This document shows, in pieces, positions 43,501-56,430 of a stretch of 64,000 bases of DNA. The notes beneath the pieces were generated by a model. The model made no database searches. It saw only the letters and a list, made by a program, of their open reading frames with translations, and was not told where the DNA came from. Each line of letters begins with the position of its first letter. Position 1 is the stretch's first letter. Made by a program: the position numbers and the translations under genes. This DNA is from Rhizoctonia solani (Eukaryota; Basidiomycota; Agaricomycetes; Cantharellales; Ceratobasidiaceae), in the NCBI RefSeq assembly GCF_016906535.1, contig NC_057373.1:1798001-1862000 (forward strand). The letters run 5' to 3'.

Positions 43501-46500
43501 TTCGCGGGCCAACTCTGTAGACGACACCCGGCTTTCGATTCCGCCCATATTCTCAACTACATGTCTCACCAGCTCCACAATAACCGCTATGACGATTTGG
43601 TCATCCTACGCAACCTCATCAATAAGATGACCAATATCGATGCGTCGATGGACGCCTTGCCCGACCGGTTGCTTGTTGCTCTTCGAGGAGGTCCATTGCT
43701 TCAAGTGGAGATGCTGGCCCCAGAAACGCGTGGAGCCGAGGGTCTGACACCAATGGGCCAACGATCGACCGCAAGGCTGCTCGATAGCCTACGTCGCACG
43801 AAACTATTCGGGCCTATGATTGTTTTATTAGCCAAGTTGAGGCAGACATCAGCGTTCGCCAACACAGAACGTGCCAAATACCCGAAGACTTTGGGGCTAA
43901 TACTAGACGAGGTAAAGTCTTTTGTATCAACCATCGTGCACCAAGACCTGACTGTGTGTAGTGCCAAGCTGTGTTGTTCCAATATCTTGAACTCTTGTGG
44001 AAGAATACGTCTCATGACGAGTGGGCTGCTGTCACACCCAGTATTACGGATTTGGTGGAGAAATACGGGGTCGAATTTTCCATCGCAATGCATATTTTGC
44101 GGCCAAAACTACGTGAGGCTATCCTGGTAGGCTATCCTGACAATTTTTTTTAAATCTGGTTCGAACTGAGTTGCAATGTGTATTAGCGAGCCTCGGAAAC
44201 CAAAGGAGAGCCAGTTGACGCCGAGTCCAAGCCAAGCAAGGCCCTCGAAACGGCTGAGGCCGCTGAGCGGAGACTCAAGAGCGAGCTGAAACTTCAATCA
44301 GCCAAGAGGGAACAAGCGACTCCTACTCCTGATTCTGTTGGTGCTGAGCCTACTCCAGAACCTCCTTCTGAGCCCAACTCCACGTCTCCTTGGCACCCTA
44401 TTCTCGTACCAGTGATAAAGGAGGTGTCGGCCTTACTCCCTGAGAGAGTTCTCGAGACCATCGGGTAAGTCAGCTCTTACCTTCAACACTGGCTCCACTA
44501 ATCCAATTTACACATAGCGCACCATTCTTCGTCACGTTTTGGCAGCTAAGCATGTATGAACTGGCAGTACCTGACGCGAGCTACACAAGCGTGGTTACTC
44601 GACTCTCAAACAAAATAAGAGAGCCGATTCCCCCTCAATCGCGCGATGCACGATTCTTGGAGGAGCGACGAAAGCGCATGCAACAGCAAGTCGAGCTGCT
44701 TCCTCAAGAAATGAAACGACAGATGACGGCAAAGAGTTTGACGGCAACCAGGCTACGGCGAGAGAAGAATTTTTGGTTCCCTCTCTGTAAGTTATTCAAT
44801 ACTGTCACCACAATACGGTAGGCTAATCAATTGCTGCCAGACCCGAACCAGAACGATGTAGCCTCAGACTTTGTGCATTATTGTATCCACCCACGCGCTG
44901 TTCTTACTCCCTTGGACGCCGATTTTTGTTCTCACTTCTTGAAGCTTTTGGCCGGGATGAATCTTACAACGGCGAATTGCTTGAAGTTTTATGATTTGGT
45001 TATATCTTAATTTTACTATTTTCGGTCCACTGATCTCGCTTTTAGGTTTTCTCTGGTCACATATCGAGCCTTATTTTCACTTGTACCGAACGAGAAGCCC
45101 GAAACTACGGTCAGATACTTTACTGTTAACCTCTACATAACCGAATGTCTGAAGTTTTGATTAGGCCGATTCTTACGTGGCGTACTTGGAGACCTTGGTG
45201 CATGGGCCAAGGACGAAAAAGTTTACAAGTCTGAAATAGTTGACAAACTCCTTCCATCCTTTATGCGTGTCTGGCAGAGAACGGCGGGCACGCCACAGCG
45301 TCCAGTCAAACCATCCGATATGACTCAGTGGGATACTTTCAGAAGGGTTGTTGGAAAATGGTATGGCGTTATTCGTATAGCCCAGAGAACTGTACTGACG
45401 ACCAGCACAACTATAGGCACACAAGGTTGTATAAGGTGCGTCCATGGTACCTGCTTTACATAGGCGATACTGATTTCTTTTCGCAGTCTTGCGTTGAATG
45501 TCTCGAATCGGGCGAGGCTATGCATATCCGAAATGCAATCATTGTCCTAACGGAGGTTCTCCCAGTATTCCCACTCAAAGAGATCTCTCACAATGCCGGT
45601 CCTGCTATTATCAATGGTGTACGTCAGCTCTTGGAGAAGGAAACTCGACCAGATCTTTTCAATATGGCCCAATCGTAAGAGTTTGGTTCAGCCAGTAAAA
45701 AACATTGGTCTTGACGTCCCCATAGTTATCATGGTCAATTGAACGGTAGAAGATCCCACTGGGAGCTCGAGGTACGCGTTTGAAATAAGATGCTTATATA
45801 AAATTAACACAATCTATAGGTTCGTGATGCTGGTTTCCGGGTACAAAACCCCGTCCCTGTCAAGCCTCCCGTCGCACTCGGTGCAAAATCCACACCATCG
45901 GACTCATCTACTGGCTCTGCCTTGAAACCTACTTCTTCACATGCACAGGTTTCTACTGTGAATGGCACGGAGCATGATGCACAAAAAGACGTGGAAATGA
46001 CACCAGCACCTCTACCACAACCAGGGGTTTCCCAAGCTCCCACTACAACCGCAGAGCCCACACAGCCAATCTCCAGTGCCGGGGCAATTGCTGGAGAGCC
46101 GGAAAGCAAATCGTATGTTGATAGGTATGACTACAATTTCTTTAGTATGAATACAGACTAATCCGATCCACCAAAAGTCTTCCTAAACCAAGCATTGTCA
46201 AAGGGCGGGTTCAAAGAGATAACGGTGTCGCCTCTACACCTCCTCCGTCTTCGCGCGATACTTCTCAGCTGCAAAATAACTCCCGAACCATCGAACCTCC
46301 CACTGAGCCACGACGCTCTGCACCCAGTGCTCCCCGGCTCGATCTCGCCAAACTCAATGGCTCGGAACCCTCATTGGCTAAACCACAGCCTGTTCAGGCG
46401 CAACTCTCCGCACGTTCTTCCCGGCCACCTACTCCTACTGGGCCTCGCAAACACAACTCAATTGACTCGCCCAGGTTAGGCAGGATCTCTATGCCCGGTC

Positions 46501-47821
46501 CTATCGAGCCGAGCTCAACTGCTACTGCTCAAGAATTGCGCAAATTCTCGGTGGAGAAGGCAGCAGAAAAGTCAACTGTGGCTCCAACCTCGTCGGACCG
46601 CGCACCCAGCCGCAGGTCGACTCCGGATGGGCGCCGTACCCCCTCTCCCAGGCCCTCGCGCCGCAATACTAGTGCTGACAGCCGAGTCAGTGAAAGGACG
46701 CGAGACAAGGGACGTGATAGGGATAGGGACCGCGATAGGGATCGACACGATGATCGCGAACGTGAAAAGGATAAGGATAGGGAGAAGGATCGCGATCGCG
46801 ACCGGCGGCGCTCTCAAACTTATCACAGTAACAAAACTAGGTCCGATAGGGACAAGGATCATAGAAAGCGCGATAGCGAAGGCTCCCGTGTCAGAGGTCA
46901 CGAAGACGACGATGGGAGCAGCGCAAAGCGACATAAAAGCGGTAGTGACGAGGTGCGTGGATGTTACCACAGCCCAGCTCCCAGTTGACGAAAGCCCAAT
47001 AACAGAAAAGACGCGAAGAACGTGACCGACACCATAGCGACCGTCGCGAACGAGAGAAAGAGCGAGAAAAGGATAAACACCGCGGCCGAGAGAAAGACAA
47101 GGACAGGGATCGTGATCGTGATCGTGATCGCGACCGTGACCGCGAACGCAATCGGTCAGACAAGGACAAAGATCGCGAGCGGGACCGCGACCCGGGAAAG
47201 GAAAAAGAGAAAGAGAAAGAGAAAGATCGACCTCGGGAACGAGACCGAGAACGCGATCGCGAAAAGGACCGGGAACGTGAACGAGATAGGGATAATGACC
47301 GTAATCGAGGTAGGAGAGGCCTGCGTGGGGAAGACTCAATTGACCAGGTATGGTATGGGTGAACTCGAGATAGACGCTAATGCTGACAACAATGGTGGTA
47401 GGTGACCGACAACGAAGCATCAAGTAAACCTATTGGTGAAGTTCCGATTGGGCCTAAACAAATCCAAGCGAACTCAATAGCCGGCCTTCCAGCGAAACCT
47501 GTTGATTACGACCGCTCTCATGAATTGACTCGTGAACCTCAAAGGAATTCACCGCGAATGTTCGAGGCCCCGCGCCCATCTGATGCGTCTTTCTCTGAGA
47601 GCTCTCGCTCCCTCGCTTCACGTCTCAACAACCCCTCGATCCCACAGAAGCGTGGCCCAGCAGACGACGCCGGACCCCGCGACACTGATAGGCCAGCCAA
47701 AATGCAACGCCCCAGAGGACCTGGGGGCTATGGAAGCGGTACCTTTGGAGCTGCACTTCAGGATGTGAGAGGAAGAAGAAGCGAGCGGACTGACAGGATG
47801 AACAGGATGGACAGCCAATAA
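40515..47821 (+). CDS. THO2: THO complex subunit 2 (THOC2-like)
   Basis: Largest subunit of THO/TREX, which couples transcription to mRNA export. The start MAHNDVVTQVTGYARQWETG at 40515 and many GT-AG introns give about 2,000 residues. Recognisable central segments: NPTMFARLLAKLSHSNPTIT, PAIMKQLMAYDNFAKAVVGT, VMEFDVFTYYLLEAFSDDDR, LAAFAGQLCRRHPAFDSAHI, YDDLVILRNLINKMTNIDAS, LPDRLLVALRGGPLLQVEML. A further region has YHGQLNGRRSHWELEVRDAG. The C-terminal quarter is Ser/Pro-rich and then a very long Arg-Asp/Arg-Glu/Lys-Asp tail, ending MNRMDSQ. Such charged tails are usual in THOC2 and bind RNA in yeast. Exon joins in the first 3 kb were only partly resolved. Confidence 0.85.
46700..47305 (+). 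repeat. Arg-Asp / Arg-Glu / Lys-Asp low-complexity tail of THO2
   Basis: Two exons separated by a short intron encode alternating RD, RE and KD dipeptides, with purine-rich repeats such as GATAGGGACCGCGATAGGGA. On other frames and strand this gives long false open frames rich in Ser-Arg or Val-Ile, which should not be annotated. Confidence 0.85.
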
Positions 47822-48242
47822 TTATTCACATTTTCTTACATGAGCTTACACCATGTGTACCTTAGGGAGTAGCCATAATACCAAAACCACTCGCCAATAG
47901 GCCTTCACTCTTTAATTTTTGGTCTGGCTTCTAAGTCTGATGGAATGAAGTCACACAGGGTCTGGTCTTGTAGATCATCAAATCTGGATGTAAGGATTTG
48001 GTTCAGCATATGGGCAGAAGCTCGGTGAAGGCAAAAATATTCAGGGAATCCGTAGTCAGTTCTTCGATCACGGTCTCCATAACGGCCTTCATCCAATCAA
48101 TGCGACGAATATTGGCAACGTGCGTAAACATTTTTATAGTCGGCACGGTCTGTTCTCGCTCGTGCGAGTCACCATGTGGGGTAGAACTAATGGCTGTCTT
48201 CAGACCAAGGATGCGTATAAATATGAACTAGGCAACGCAGTA
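47822..48242. other. Intergenic region
   Basis: Between the THO2 stop and the PhoD-like gene. The frame at 48120-48242 is open but I do not consider it part of the protein. Nothing else recognised. Confidence 0.4.
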
Positions 48243-51224
48243 ATGTATTCCATCAGATCACACCCAACGGGTGCACAATATGCGACCGTTCACATTAACC
48301 TTACTTTCCTATCTCTCTTTGCAGTCAATGCCCATCCTCTCTTAGACGCAAACCTTGGCTATAAGAGCCCGTTCGTTGGGCATCCTCAGGTGAGTTTTGT
48401 TCAAATTTAATGCTTGGTAGTAATATACTTAATTATGGTCCAATCCATATAGTTCGACATCGACACACCAGCTTTACATGAAAGGCACCAATTTTCTGCG
48501 CGACAGAACACACAGTCCGCGCCTTTTGTCGACGATTCATATCCAACTTTCTACGGAGCAGATTTTAGCAACGTAGGCTCCACATTCAACGATCTAATTC
48601 AACAAAGAAGTCGACCTTACTCTAACTTATGCAGGCACCTCTCATTTGGAATGGTGGCATTACGTTTTCCCACAATGTTGCAAGTGTAAGGCAGGCGAGC
48701 GCAGTGAACTCATTCGTTAGCTAATCCAACCACCCAGGGTGATCCTCTTGATACCTCTGTACTCCTGTGGACAAGAGCATATCCACAAGGGACTGGACCA
48801 GACCAATCTGTCCCAGTTTGCGTACGATACCAAGTTTACGATAAGTCTGTCACGCATTGTCAATACAACGACTTCATGTTCTGATAAATGAATCCTATCT
48901 AGTGAGCAGCTCAAGGGGCAAGTGGTGACTAAAGGATCGGCGTTTACAAGTTGGGACGTCGACTTTACTGGTACGTAGAATGATGTGCTATCCTCCCATG
49001 ACTTACACACAATGGGCGGCAGTCAAAGTCGAAGCTCGCAACTTGAGGCCTGACACTTGGTACTGGTGAGCTCGTACTTCCTCTATAAAGCCTTCTTGTC
49101 GGTTCAACCACATCGGCAGGTACATCTTCAATGACTGCACAGATCCTGGCGTTGTATCACCCGTTGGGCGCACAAGGACGATAGCAAGCGCGAATACTCC
49201 CGCCCAAAAAGGTATACACGGTGTTACACAAGTCCTATAATAGGGTGGATTATGACACTATTTTTTTTAGTGAATGGCGGAAAGCCGCTTACTCTTGGAG
49301 TGTTCTCATGCTCCAACTATCCATTTGGCTTTTTCAATGCCTACGGCTATGCAGCCAAGTCTACTGACGCAGACATCATGGTACATCTTGGCGACTATAT
49401 ATACGAGGTTGGTCCAATAGCTAAGAATCAATCGCATAGGCTAATTTTCACCTCCAGTATGAAGAAGGCCATTGTGAGTTAAATGGGCTGACTGGTAAAA
49501 TTCCAATCACCTAACATCCTGCTACTTTGACTTCGAATAGATGGTAATGGGTAAGCCTTTTTCCTTGAACAGTGGCGTCCAATGGTACTGATCGGGTTTT
49601 CAGAGCACCTCTCAACAGGACTGTGTCCGATCGTGAGCTTGCTACGCTCTCCGACTATAGGGCCAGGCTCGCTCTATATCGAACCGATGAATCACTCGCA
49701 TATAATCATCAACAATTCCCTTGGATACAAGTATGGGATGACCATGAAGTGGCCGATAATTCTTGGAAGGTATGGGTAACTACAGAGAAAAAGAACCCCC
49801 TATTTACATATAATTGCCCAGGCAGGAACCGCTGATTCCAACGACACTGTATCAGGATGCAAGTACTCGCCCTCTGGGACGTACGTACCACTTTTATTCA
49901 ACTTTCCGTCCTTTAGACCCAGGCTCTATTTTAGGTGCTTCTCAGACCGCAAGCTCTCTGCGGTGCGGGCCTATCATGAATGGATTCCCATTCGACAAGT
50001 TGCCTTGGACGATAAACTTCGAATCTGGCGGAACTTCCAATTGGGAAGCTATTGGTGTGTATTTTCAGCAGCCTAGTTGGGCATATTAATAGTTCAGCTA
50101 CAGGACCTGACTATGCTCGATACTCGTGAGATGTCTAACATATTTGCAAGGTTGCTGTTCACTAAAGTGTTCATTTCCAGGCAATTACGATCGTGATGTT
50201 ACAGATGTATATTACAACACCCAGTATGTGGATTCTATCCACAAAGGAGAGAATAGATCTATTATGGGGCTAAAACAAGAGAAATGTAAGTACGTTGTCC
50301 AATGATTGTTTGATAACAAGCTGATCACTTATAGGGTTGGAGCAGCAACTTCTAAACTCGAAGAGCCGTGGTGCAGTGTGGCGCATCATTGGGTTAGTTA
50401 TTTATATGAACGAATCGACAAATCACTTACATTTTGCCATCCTTTATACATACAGGCAACAAGTGGTTTTCACTCAACTCAATTTACTCGGTACGATTGG
50501 CCTTGATTCCTGGGATGGCTACACCGCCAATCGCAAGCGGATCTTGGACTTACTTTATAAACGCAAGATTGATAACACGTACGTGATAGTTAATTGATCC
50601 CATTGCCTTTTAAGCTAATTAATACATAGTGTTATCCTCAGCGGCGATAGTCATGCAAACTGGGTCAGCGACCTCGCATGTATGTCCACAAATTTGCCCT
50701 CTATGTCTCGATTTAAAACAACTGAGTAGACCCAAATGATACGACTACATACAACCCTGCGACTGGTCAAGGGGCTATCGGTGTCGAGTTCGCTGGCACC
50801 GCTGTTTCCTCACCATCACCACTTGGGGCGGGAGTATCTCCGCTAGTAGCTGACGGAGTCAGCAAGCAACTCGTTGCCTCTAATCCCGACCTGCATTGGA
50901 GCGAGGGCTCATGGCGCGGCTTCTTTACTCTCAGCCTTGCTCCCAAAAATCTGACTGCGAAGTAGGCTGTCATTGGTTACTCCAGGTTGATCATAGCTGA
51001 CAGCTCTGCTACAGATTCTACGCTATGAGAAACCTCAATACTACAAATACGGAGGCATTCGTGAGCGCCGAGTTCCACGTTACTGCTGGTAAGCGTCTTA
51101 CTACCGATGTCTGGCCACTTGGAGTTATATTTCTATCTACTTTCTTTTTGCTACAGGTGCCAACAAGCTTAGTCGTCCTGTAGCCGGTGGCAAAGTTGCA
51201 GCTGGCGCTCTCAAAGGCAACTAA
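48243..51224 (+). CDS. PhoD-like alkaline phosphatase / phosphodiesterase
   Basis: PhoD enzymes hydrolyse phosphate mono- or diesters, usually outside the cell. About fourteen exons. Order: a hydrophobic N-terminal segment (HINLTFLSLFAVNA) that may be a signal peptide; an N-terminal beta domain with GGITFSHNVASGDPLDTSVL, LWTRAYP and RPDTWYWYIFND; then the metallophosphatase core LGVFSCSNYPFGFFNAYGYA, DADIMVHLGDYIYEY, YRARLALYRTDESLAYN, WDDHEVADNSW, LDTRNYDRD and LSGDSHANWVSD. The Asp/Asn/His set for two metals (HLGDYIYE, WDDHE, SGDSHAN) is present. The start at 48243 is tentative. The end KLSRPVAGGKVAAGALKGN matches fungal members. About 640 residues. Confidence 0.87.
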
Positions 51225-52140
51225 CACCATGATAGCAGGGGCCTAATTACAGCGTTGTTGGCATATAAGACTATGAAAATGCGACCTTACCGTACGCACC
51301 TGGTGATTGTATCCTCCCCCAGCAGTCTCTGTGTATTGCAATTAATATTAAGAATTACGAAGGGTTTGACTTGTGAATAATCTATCTTTTAATATCGATC
51401 AGCGCGTTAGGTTAGAGTCTTTGAGCTATTCTAGATGTACTGCTTTTCCAATGGTTCTCACATCCACTCGAACTGTTCTAAGTCAGATTTTGAGTAACTC
51501 TCATTTCATCCAGTGATGTCAGCAGCCTTTATTTGCTGACCTGCTCACTCGCTCTAGCCTAAAGTCGACAAAGATAACAAAATAACCGCGCGTAGATATC
51601 TGACTCAATACGCATACACCCACTATGACTTAGGTACAACTGGTCTATCCCATGTATTCAACATATGGGTACTGTATTGATGATCATTTACCTGGTATGT
51701 AATCACAAGCACTTTTCGAGATCCTATAGATGTGACACTGCCGTGATTGTCACCTTAGCCAACAACTTTTGTCTGAGGCGTGTATAAATTCGAAAAGCAC
51801 GAATATGCCCCTCCTGTGAATCATCCGGAAAGGAACCGCTGATCCTGGTAGTGTTGGGTCAGAGTACAGATATTACTGCCTTTCTGCTGGAATATATGCG
51901 TGGTTCATTCTTGAATGTTTATCCCAGCTGTTTAGACTCGAGTCAATTTAAGAAACTGTAAGTCTGGTGGTGCACACATTTCCCGAGTGAACACCTGTCA
52001 GGCAGACTTATTTGTATAATAAGCTCCGAACCCGGCAAATTTTCTAGATAGGAAAGTCATTCAAAGGCTAATGGTGTTGCCCCTGAAGAACCCGACCGCC
52101 ATCCGCCAACTACAGACGACCACATTGATCGATCTCAGCC
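51225..52140. other. Intergenic region
   Basis: About 0.9 kb, AT-rich, between two plus-strand genes. No coding frame with recognisable content. Confidence 0.45.
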
Positions 52141-53278
52141 ATGAACCAACATGATATGGGTATGAACGAAGCGACACTCGATGAACACCTCGATAAATTG
52201 GATCCTCTACGCCATCTACGAGATGATTCAAGCGAAGTAATAGTACCTCCACAAATTCCAACGGTAGCTCGCCAAAATATAGAAATATTGTTTCCGCCTC
52301 TAGATTCACCAGTGAAACTAATGGTAGACGCCGGCCCAGGTTAGTGCAACAAATTGTGGGTCATCTATGTGTTTAAATTTTTAATAACTTCGCTTTGATC
52401 AAAGGTTGTGGGGGGATTGCGTGGCCTGCTGGGGAGGTACATACCGAATGCTAGAGTCGCCCCACTCTCATCCGCAAAGAACGCTCCTCTGACCTAAATG
52501 GCTTAGGTTTTGTCACGATACCTTGCCAGGAGAGGCTCTCTAGCGGGGCAGCGAGTAATAGAATTAGGCTCAGGTGCGATCTCCACCGCAACCTGCCATC
52601 ATTGGGATTCCAAACTTGAGCAGGAACGGGGCTTGTGGGCTTAGTCGCAGGCTTACTTGGCGCCGAAGATGTTGTTATTACCGACCAAGAGTATGAAAAG
52701 TACTTCATAATCTTCAGGGGAGAACTAAATGGTATCTGCTTTCTGGTAGACAATTGATAAATATTATGCAAGAAAATATTGAGTTTAACAACCTTCGAAG
52801 TCGAGTGCGAGCATCCGTCCTCAACTGGTGAGAGTTGAAATTAAACTGATAAGTTTCGTACTGATCCAGCCTGACCCCAAAAGGGGAGAACCATTATCAG
52901 CCAACTTGCCACCAACAGTGTCCATAATTCTCGCGGCCGACTGTGTCTATGCTGAACCTGCGTTTCCTTTGCTTGTCGCAACTTTATCCGACCTCAATAA
53001 TGCTTACCCAAATGCCGAAATTTTATTCTGCTATAAGAAAAGACGGAAGGTGAGGCCATAGCACACTCAAGAATTTGAGCTTACTAAATCCTTCAATAGG
53101 CTGACAAACGTTTCTTCGGAATGCTAAAAAAGCAATTTAATTGGGAAGAGGTATGGGATTGTACATTAATTCATTTTAAGTGCCAACACTCTTCAAGGTT
53201 ACAGACGATCCGGAGCGAGAGGTTTATTCTCGTCAGGCTATCACATTATTGAAGCTTCAACGAATACGAAGGTCGTGA
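52141..53278 (+). CDS. EFM6: Protein-lysine methyltransferase, EFM6-like (Methyltransf_16)
   Basis: Efm6 methylates elongation factor 1A on lysine in yeast. Seven or eight exons. The SAM-binding region is assembled from three: GGIAWPAGEVLSRYLARRGS, RVIELGSG joined to TGLVGLVAGLLGAEDVVITD, then NIMQENIEFNNLRSRVRASV and LNWGEPL. Post-motifs SIILAADCVYAEPAFPLLV and EILFCYKKRRKADKRFFGML are close to what I recall of EFM6; the latter separates it from other METTL21-type enzymes. Ends in LLKLQRIRRS. About 240 residues. Its stop lies 19 bp from the stop of the convergent BOLA3 gene. Confidence 0.78.
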
Positions 53279-53297
53279 TTGGGTCGGCGTAAACTAG

Positions 53298-53727
53298 TCA
53301 CTCTGCCTTCGTTTTTATCTAAACAATAATAAGCATATCATCACTGCACTGAAATATTTTATATTGTACCTGAAGACCATGAAAACCGGCTATTTCCTTT
53401 TTAAGCTCTTCTGTGACAAGTTTGTGCTGTTTAACCATGGGAAGGTCCTTGAAAGCCACAGAAGTTATTGAGATCGCATAGAAGGTTCCGCATCCACCTT
53501 CACGATGAGTTAGATCAATAAACTGATGTATGTATATAATCACCTGAGACATCTTCTACATCAAGGTTGGAGGGATGAAATCTGGAGTTGAGCTTTTCGA
53601 AGACTACTTGCTCTCCCTCTGTTAATGTTCTCCGAGGCGCGGAAGCCCAGTTAACAGAGGAAGTCGCGAAAGATCTTGACCATCCAACATGATGCCCGAT
53701 AGCCCTCCAGGCTCCCAGTCTGAGCAT
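53298..53727 (-). CDS. BOLA3: Mitochondrial BolA-like protein 3
   Basis: BolA3 acts with glutaredoxin 5 and Nfu1 in delivering iron-sulphur clusters to lipoate-dependent and respiratory enzymes in mitochondria. Three exons from the ATG at 53727. MLRLGAWRAIGHHVGWSRSF is a likely presequence. The BolA domain reads RTLTEGEQVVFEKLNSRFHP, VEDVSGGCGTFYAISITSVA, KQHKLVTEELKKEIAGFHGL. The last intron joins GLQ to IKTKAE, the usual family end, with the stop at 53298; ignoring it adds an unrelated tail. The glycine-cysteine pair (GGCGTFY) carries the cluster-ligand cysteine of the BolA3 type. Divergent from MRS2 with 175 bp between starts. Confidence 0.9.
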
Positions 53728-53902
53728 CTCGTTGTCTCAAGAACAGCACTCGAAGGTGGATCGCCAGAGATTGATGATCGACAGTCACGTGGAGCCCCAA
53801 AGCTGACGTCAGAGGGTCATCAAAGTGCTCTTGGACTACTTCACTCATATACTTTAATCCCACCCTCCTTCGATTGGTCCTATCTAATCTATGTTAGGGG
53901 GG

Positions 53903-55454
53903 ATGAACTATGTACCCAATAGACTTGCCAGGGTCATTTATAAGCAGGTAGCCTATAGTACTAGTCATCGGATACTCTTTTCTTGGACATGGCCCCTTAA
54001 GCCTGTGCATCCTAGGTATTCTGCCTTTGGATTTCCTCTGGTTAGAGGCTATTCGGTAGCCTCGGGTCCATTCACCCTACAAAGCAAACGATTTCTATCG
54101 GTGGAAGATAAGAACGATAGAGAATACTTAATGCCCGTTGCACAACCATCTCTCCTCCCAACCAGACCGGGCAATTTGGCACTAATAACGGAACCTTCAT
54201 TCAATCTTTGTTTGGAAACCTACTGATTGAAACTACCCAGAAGGTTTCTAAAGTTCAACTTTGCCGTGAAAATGGAATTCAACCACGGGATCTAAGGTCA
54301 TTGGATACTGATATGGTATTTAGCAGCTCAGTATATCTAATACACGTCTTCTGATCGAATATATAGCACGATCTTCCGGCTTCTATATTGGTCAGGTACC
54401 AGTCTATATTGTTCTGTACCCCAAATATACGTGCTATTATCAAGGCGGACAAACTGGTTATTCTCGAGTCATTAGAAGCGGAAACTGAACACAAAGACGA
54501 CTCAGAAACGAGTATTACTGTACAAAATGTTGTATCGGATATACAGCATATTGGTTCACGGGTACATGATGGCCACGACAACGGCGGTGTAACTCCGTTT
54601 GAATTCATGTAAGTGTAGTATCCTTTTGTTAATTCAACTGGTAGTTAAGTTGGCGCAATACAGTGTGCTCGAATCTCTACTGTCACAGGAAATCCACCAT
54701 CTTTCCCAAACATCTTCCGAGCTTACTGATCGCGTAAACACGCTGCTCTCGTCAATGTCATCGCAAGACGTGATCTCGACTGCCCATATGCAGGAGATGA
54801 TCGAAGTCAAGGATGCAAACGAGATATTCCTACGCGCAGCTACTAGTGTGAAGGACGCTATTTCTGAAGTTCTTTCGGAACCGGATGACATGAGGAGAAT
54901 GTATCTGACTGGAATCAGTGCCGGACGCCCACGAGAATATGGTGACGACGACGAAATAGAATTGCTCCTTGAAACGTGAGACTTTGTATCCTGCGTCGTA
55001 TATGCACATCTAACCTGACGTAGGTATCTCAAGTACTCGACCTCTCTGACACTAACTGCCTCAAGAAATCTACAGCGTTTGAATTCGGCATCTCAGCACC
55101 TTACGCTACTCTTATCTTCAAGTGAGCATAGTGCACTCCAGCTGAGAGTTATCAATTGACCATTTGGTAGCACGTAACCGGCTACTCCATCTTGAGATCC
55201 GATTAGAGATAGCTATGTTAGCTATGTCAGCTGGAGCGCTACCAGCTGCGATCTTTGGAATGAATCTGACTAGCCATCTTGAAGAGCATCCTTGGGCATT
55301 TTGGGCAGCTACAGTTGGGATTGGAATGATCGCATTCATAGCTACGCAAATAGGTCGCTATGGTTTGCGCAAGGCTCGTCGCGTAAAAATGGAGCAAGCA
55401 GGGTTATTGGCTGGAAGCAAACACGAGATCTCAAGCTTAACCCATTATCCATAG
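53903..55454 (+). CDS. MRS2: Mitochondrial magnesium channel MRS2 (CorA family)
   Basis: Inner-membrane Mg2+ channel. MNYVPNRLARVIYKQVAYST at 53903 fits a presequence. After an intron (about 54103-54159) the matrix domain begins: GNLLIETTQKVSKVQLCREN, IQPRDLRSLDTDM, PASILVRYQSILFC, AIIKADKLVILESLEAE, a helical stretch SELTDRVNTLLSSMSS, MRRMYLT and EIELLLETYLK. The two C-terminal membrane segments are GALPAAIFGMNL, carrying the GMN selectivity motif, and FWAATVGIGMIAFIATQIG. All expected MRS2 blocks are present. About 420 residues over eight or so exons. Confidence 0.9.
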
Positions 55455-55618
55455 GCAAAGAAAGTTCTGGTTGTCTAACGAGTAATAGGTTGTGTGATCT
55501 CTTCGTAATAAATAGTCGTACAATATATGTTGGAGTGTACATATGAAGAGTTGAATGATGAAGGCATGAGGATTGTGATGTAATGAAAGAAGAATAAACC
55601 AACAAAGGCAAAACCGAC

Positions 55619-56430
55619 TCATGGGCGGCCACGAGCAGCCAAAGTACCCGGGAAAGTCTCTTGCACACCTTTCCTTAATTCCATAACCTTCGCCCATTTA
55701 AGAAGGCGTGTACTGATAAACATGCTTTCGGGCACTGTCATAAGGTCTGCAATAAGAGGGTACAAGAAGGCGTCTGCCCATGTCATCTTAAATCCAACGT
55801 TAGCCTGGGATAGCTCATCCGATGACCAAAGCGCTTACCCTTTGGCCGAAGATATAGGGGCCCACAGGCATAAATAGGGGCTCAATCTTGGCGAGGAAAT
55901 CTTTCAGCTGATCAATACCTCCGGCCTGCTTAATTTGCTGCCTAATTTCGGTCATCGTATGCTTGCACGCATCCAGACCATCTACTCGTGGCTGTACTAC
56001 ACCAGTTTTAATTGCCGGGTAGCCTGTGTTTAACTGGTCAGGAGCCAGCACCGCATTTCGTTGGGATGAAAGACGTACCAAAGCGCACAACCAAGCAAAC
56101 AAACTCCCACATCTTCTCAGGCACGCAAGCATCGGTTTCATCTAAATCCAGCGTAGGTGTGGGCGCTACCCTATCCAAGTACTGAGCAATCGCTTGGCCT
56201 TCCCTCAAGTGAACCTCTTGTCCGTTGGGTCGTGGAATCACGAGAATGGGTAGGTGCCCAAAGGGGTGAAATTCACCAGCTACGTCGGAGCGAGCAGGTG
56301 TTTTGATTTGTTGGTAAGTGATACCCTTTTCAACAAGTGCAATAGCGATTGTTCTTGTGAATGTCGAAAACGGAGTTCCAATCAGAGTGTACCCGGGGAG
56401 CGAAGAGTTGGCATTGGTAACGGCAGACAT
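55619..56430 (-). CDS. Glutathione S-transferase family protein
   Basis: Likely cytosolic GST. The ATG at 56430 gives MSAVTNANSSLPGYTLIGTP; the N-terminal thioredoxin-like domain follows with FSTFTRTIAIALVEKGITYQ, HPFGHLPILVIP and LREGQAIAQYLD, where the Pro of LPIL is the conserved cis-Pro. The C-terminal helical domain continues through WEFVCLVVR, QAGGIDQLKDFLAKIEPLFM and, after the last intron, TWADAFLYPLIADLM. Four exons, about 230 residues. The catalytic residue is probably Ser/Thr in PFSTFTR. Substrate not predictable. Confidence 0.83.

Noticed and set aside
44150..44175. GGTTCGAACT string resembling a tRNA B box
   Set aside because: It lies in a THO2 intron with no A box or cloverleaf around it.
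46572..47423. Long open frames opposite or out of frame to the THO2 tail, rich in Ser-Arg or Val-Ile
   Set aside because: Shadows of the RD/RE repeat coding for the THO2 tail; repeats keep all frames open.
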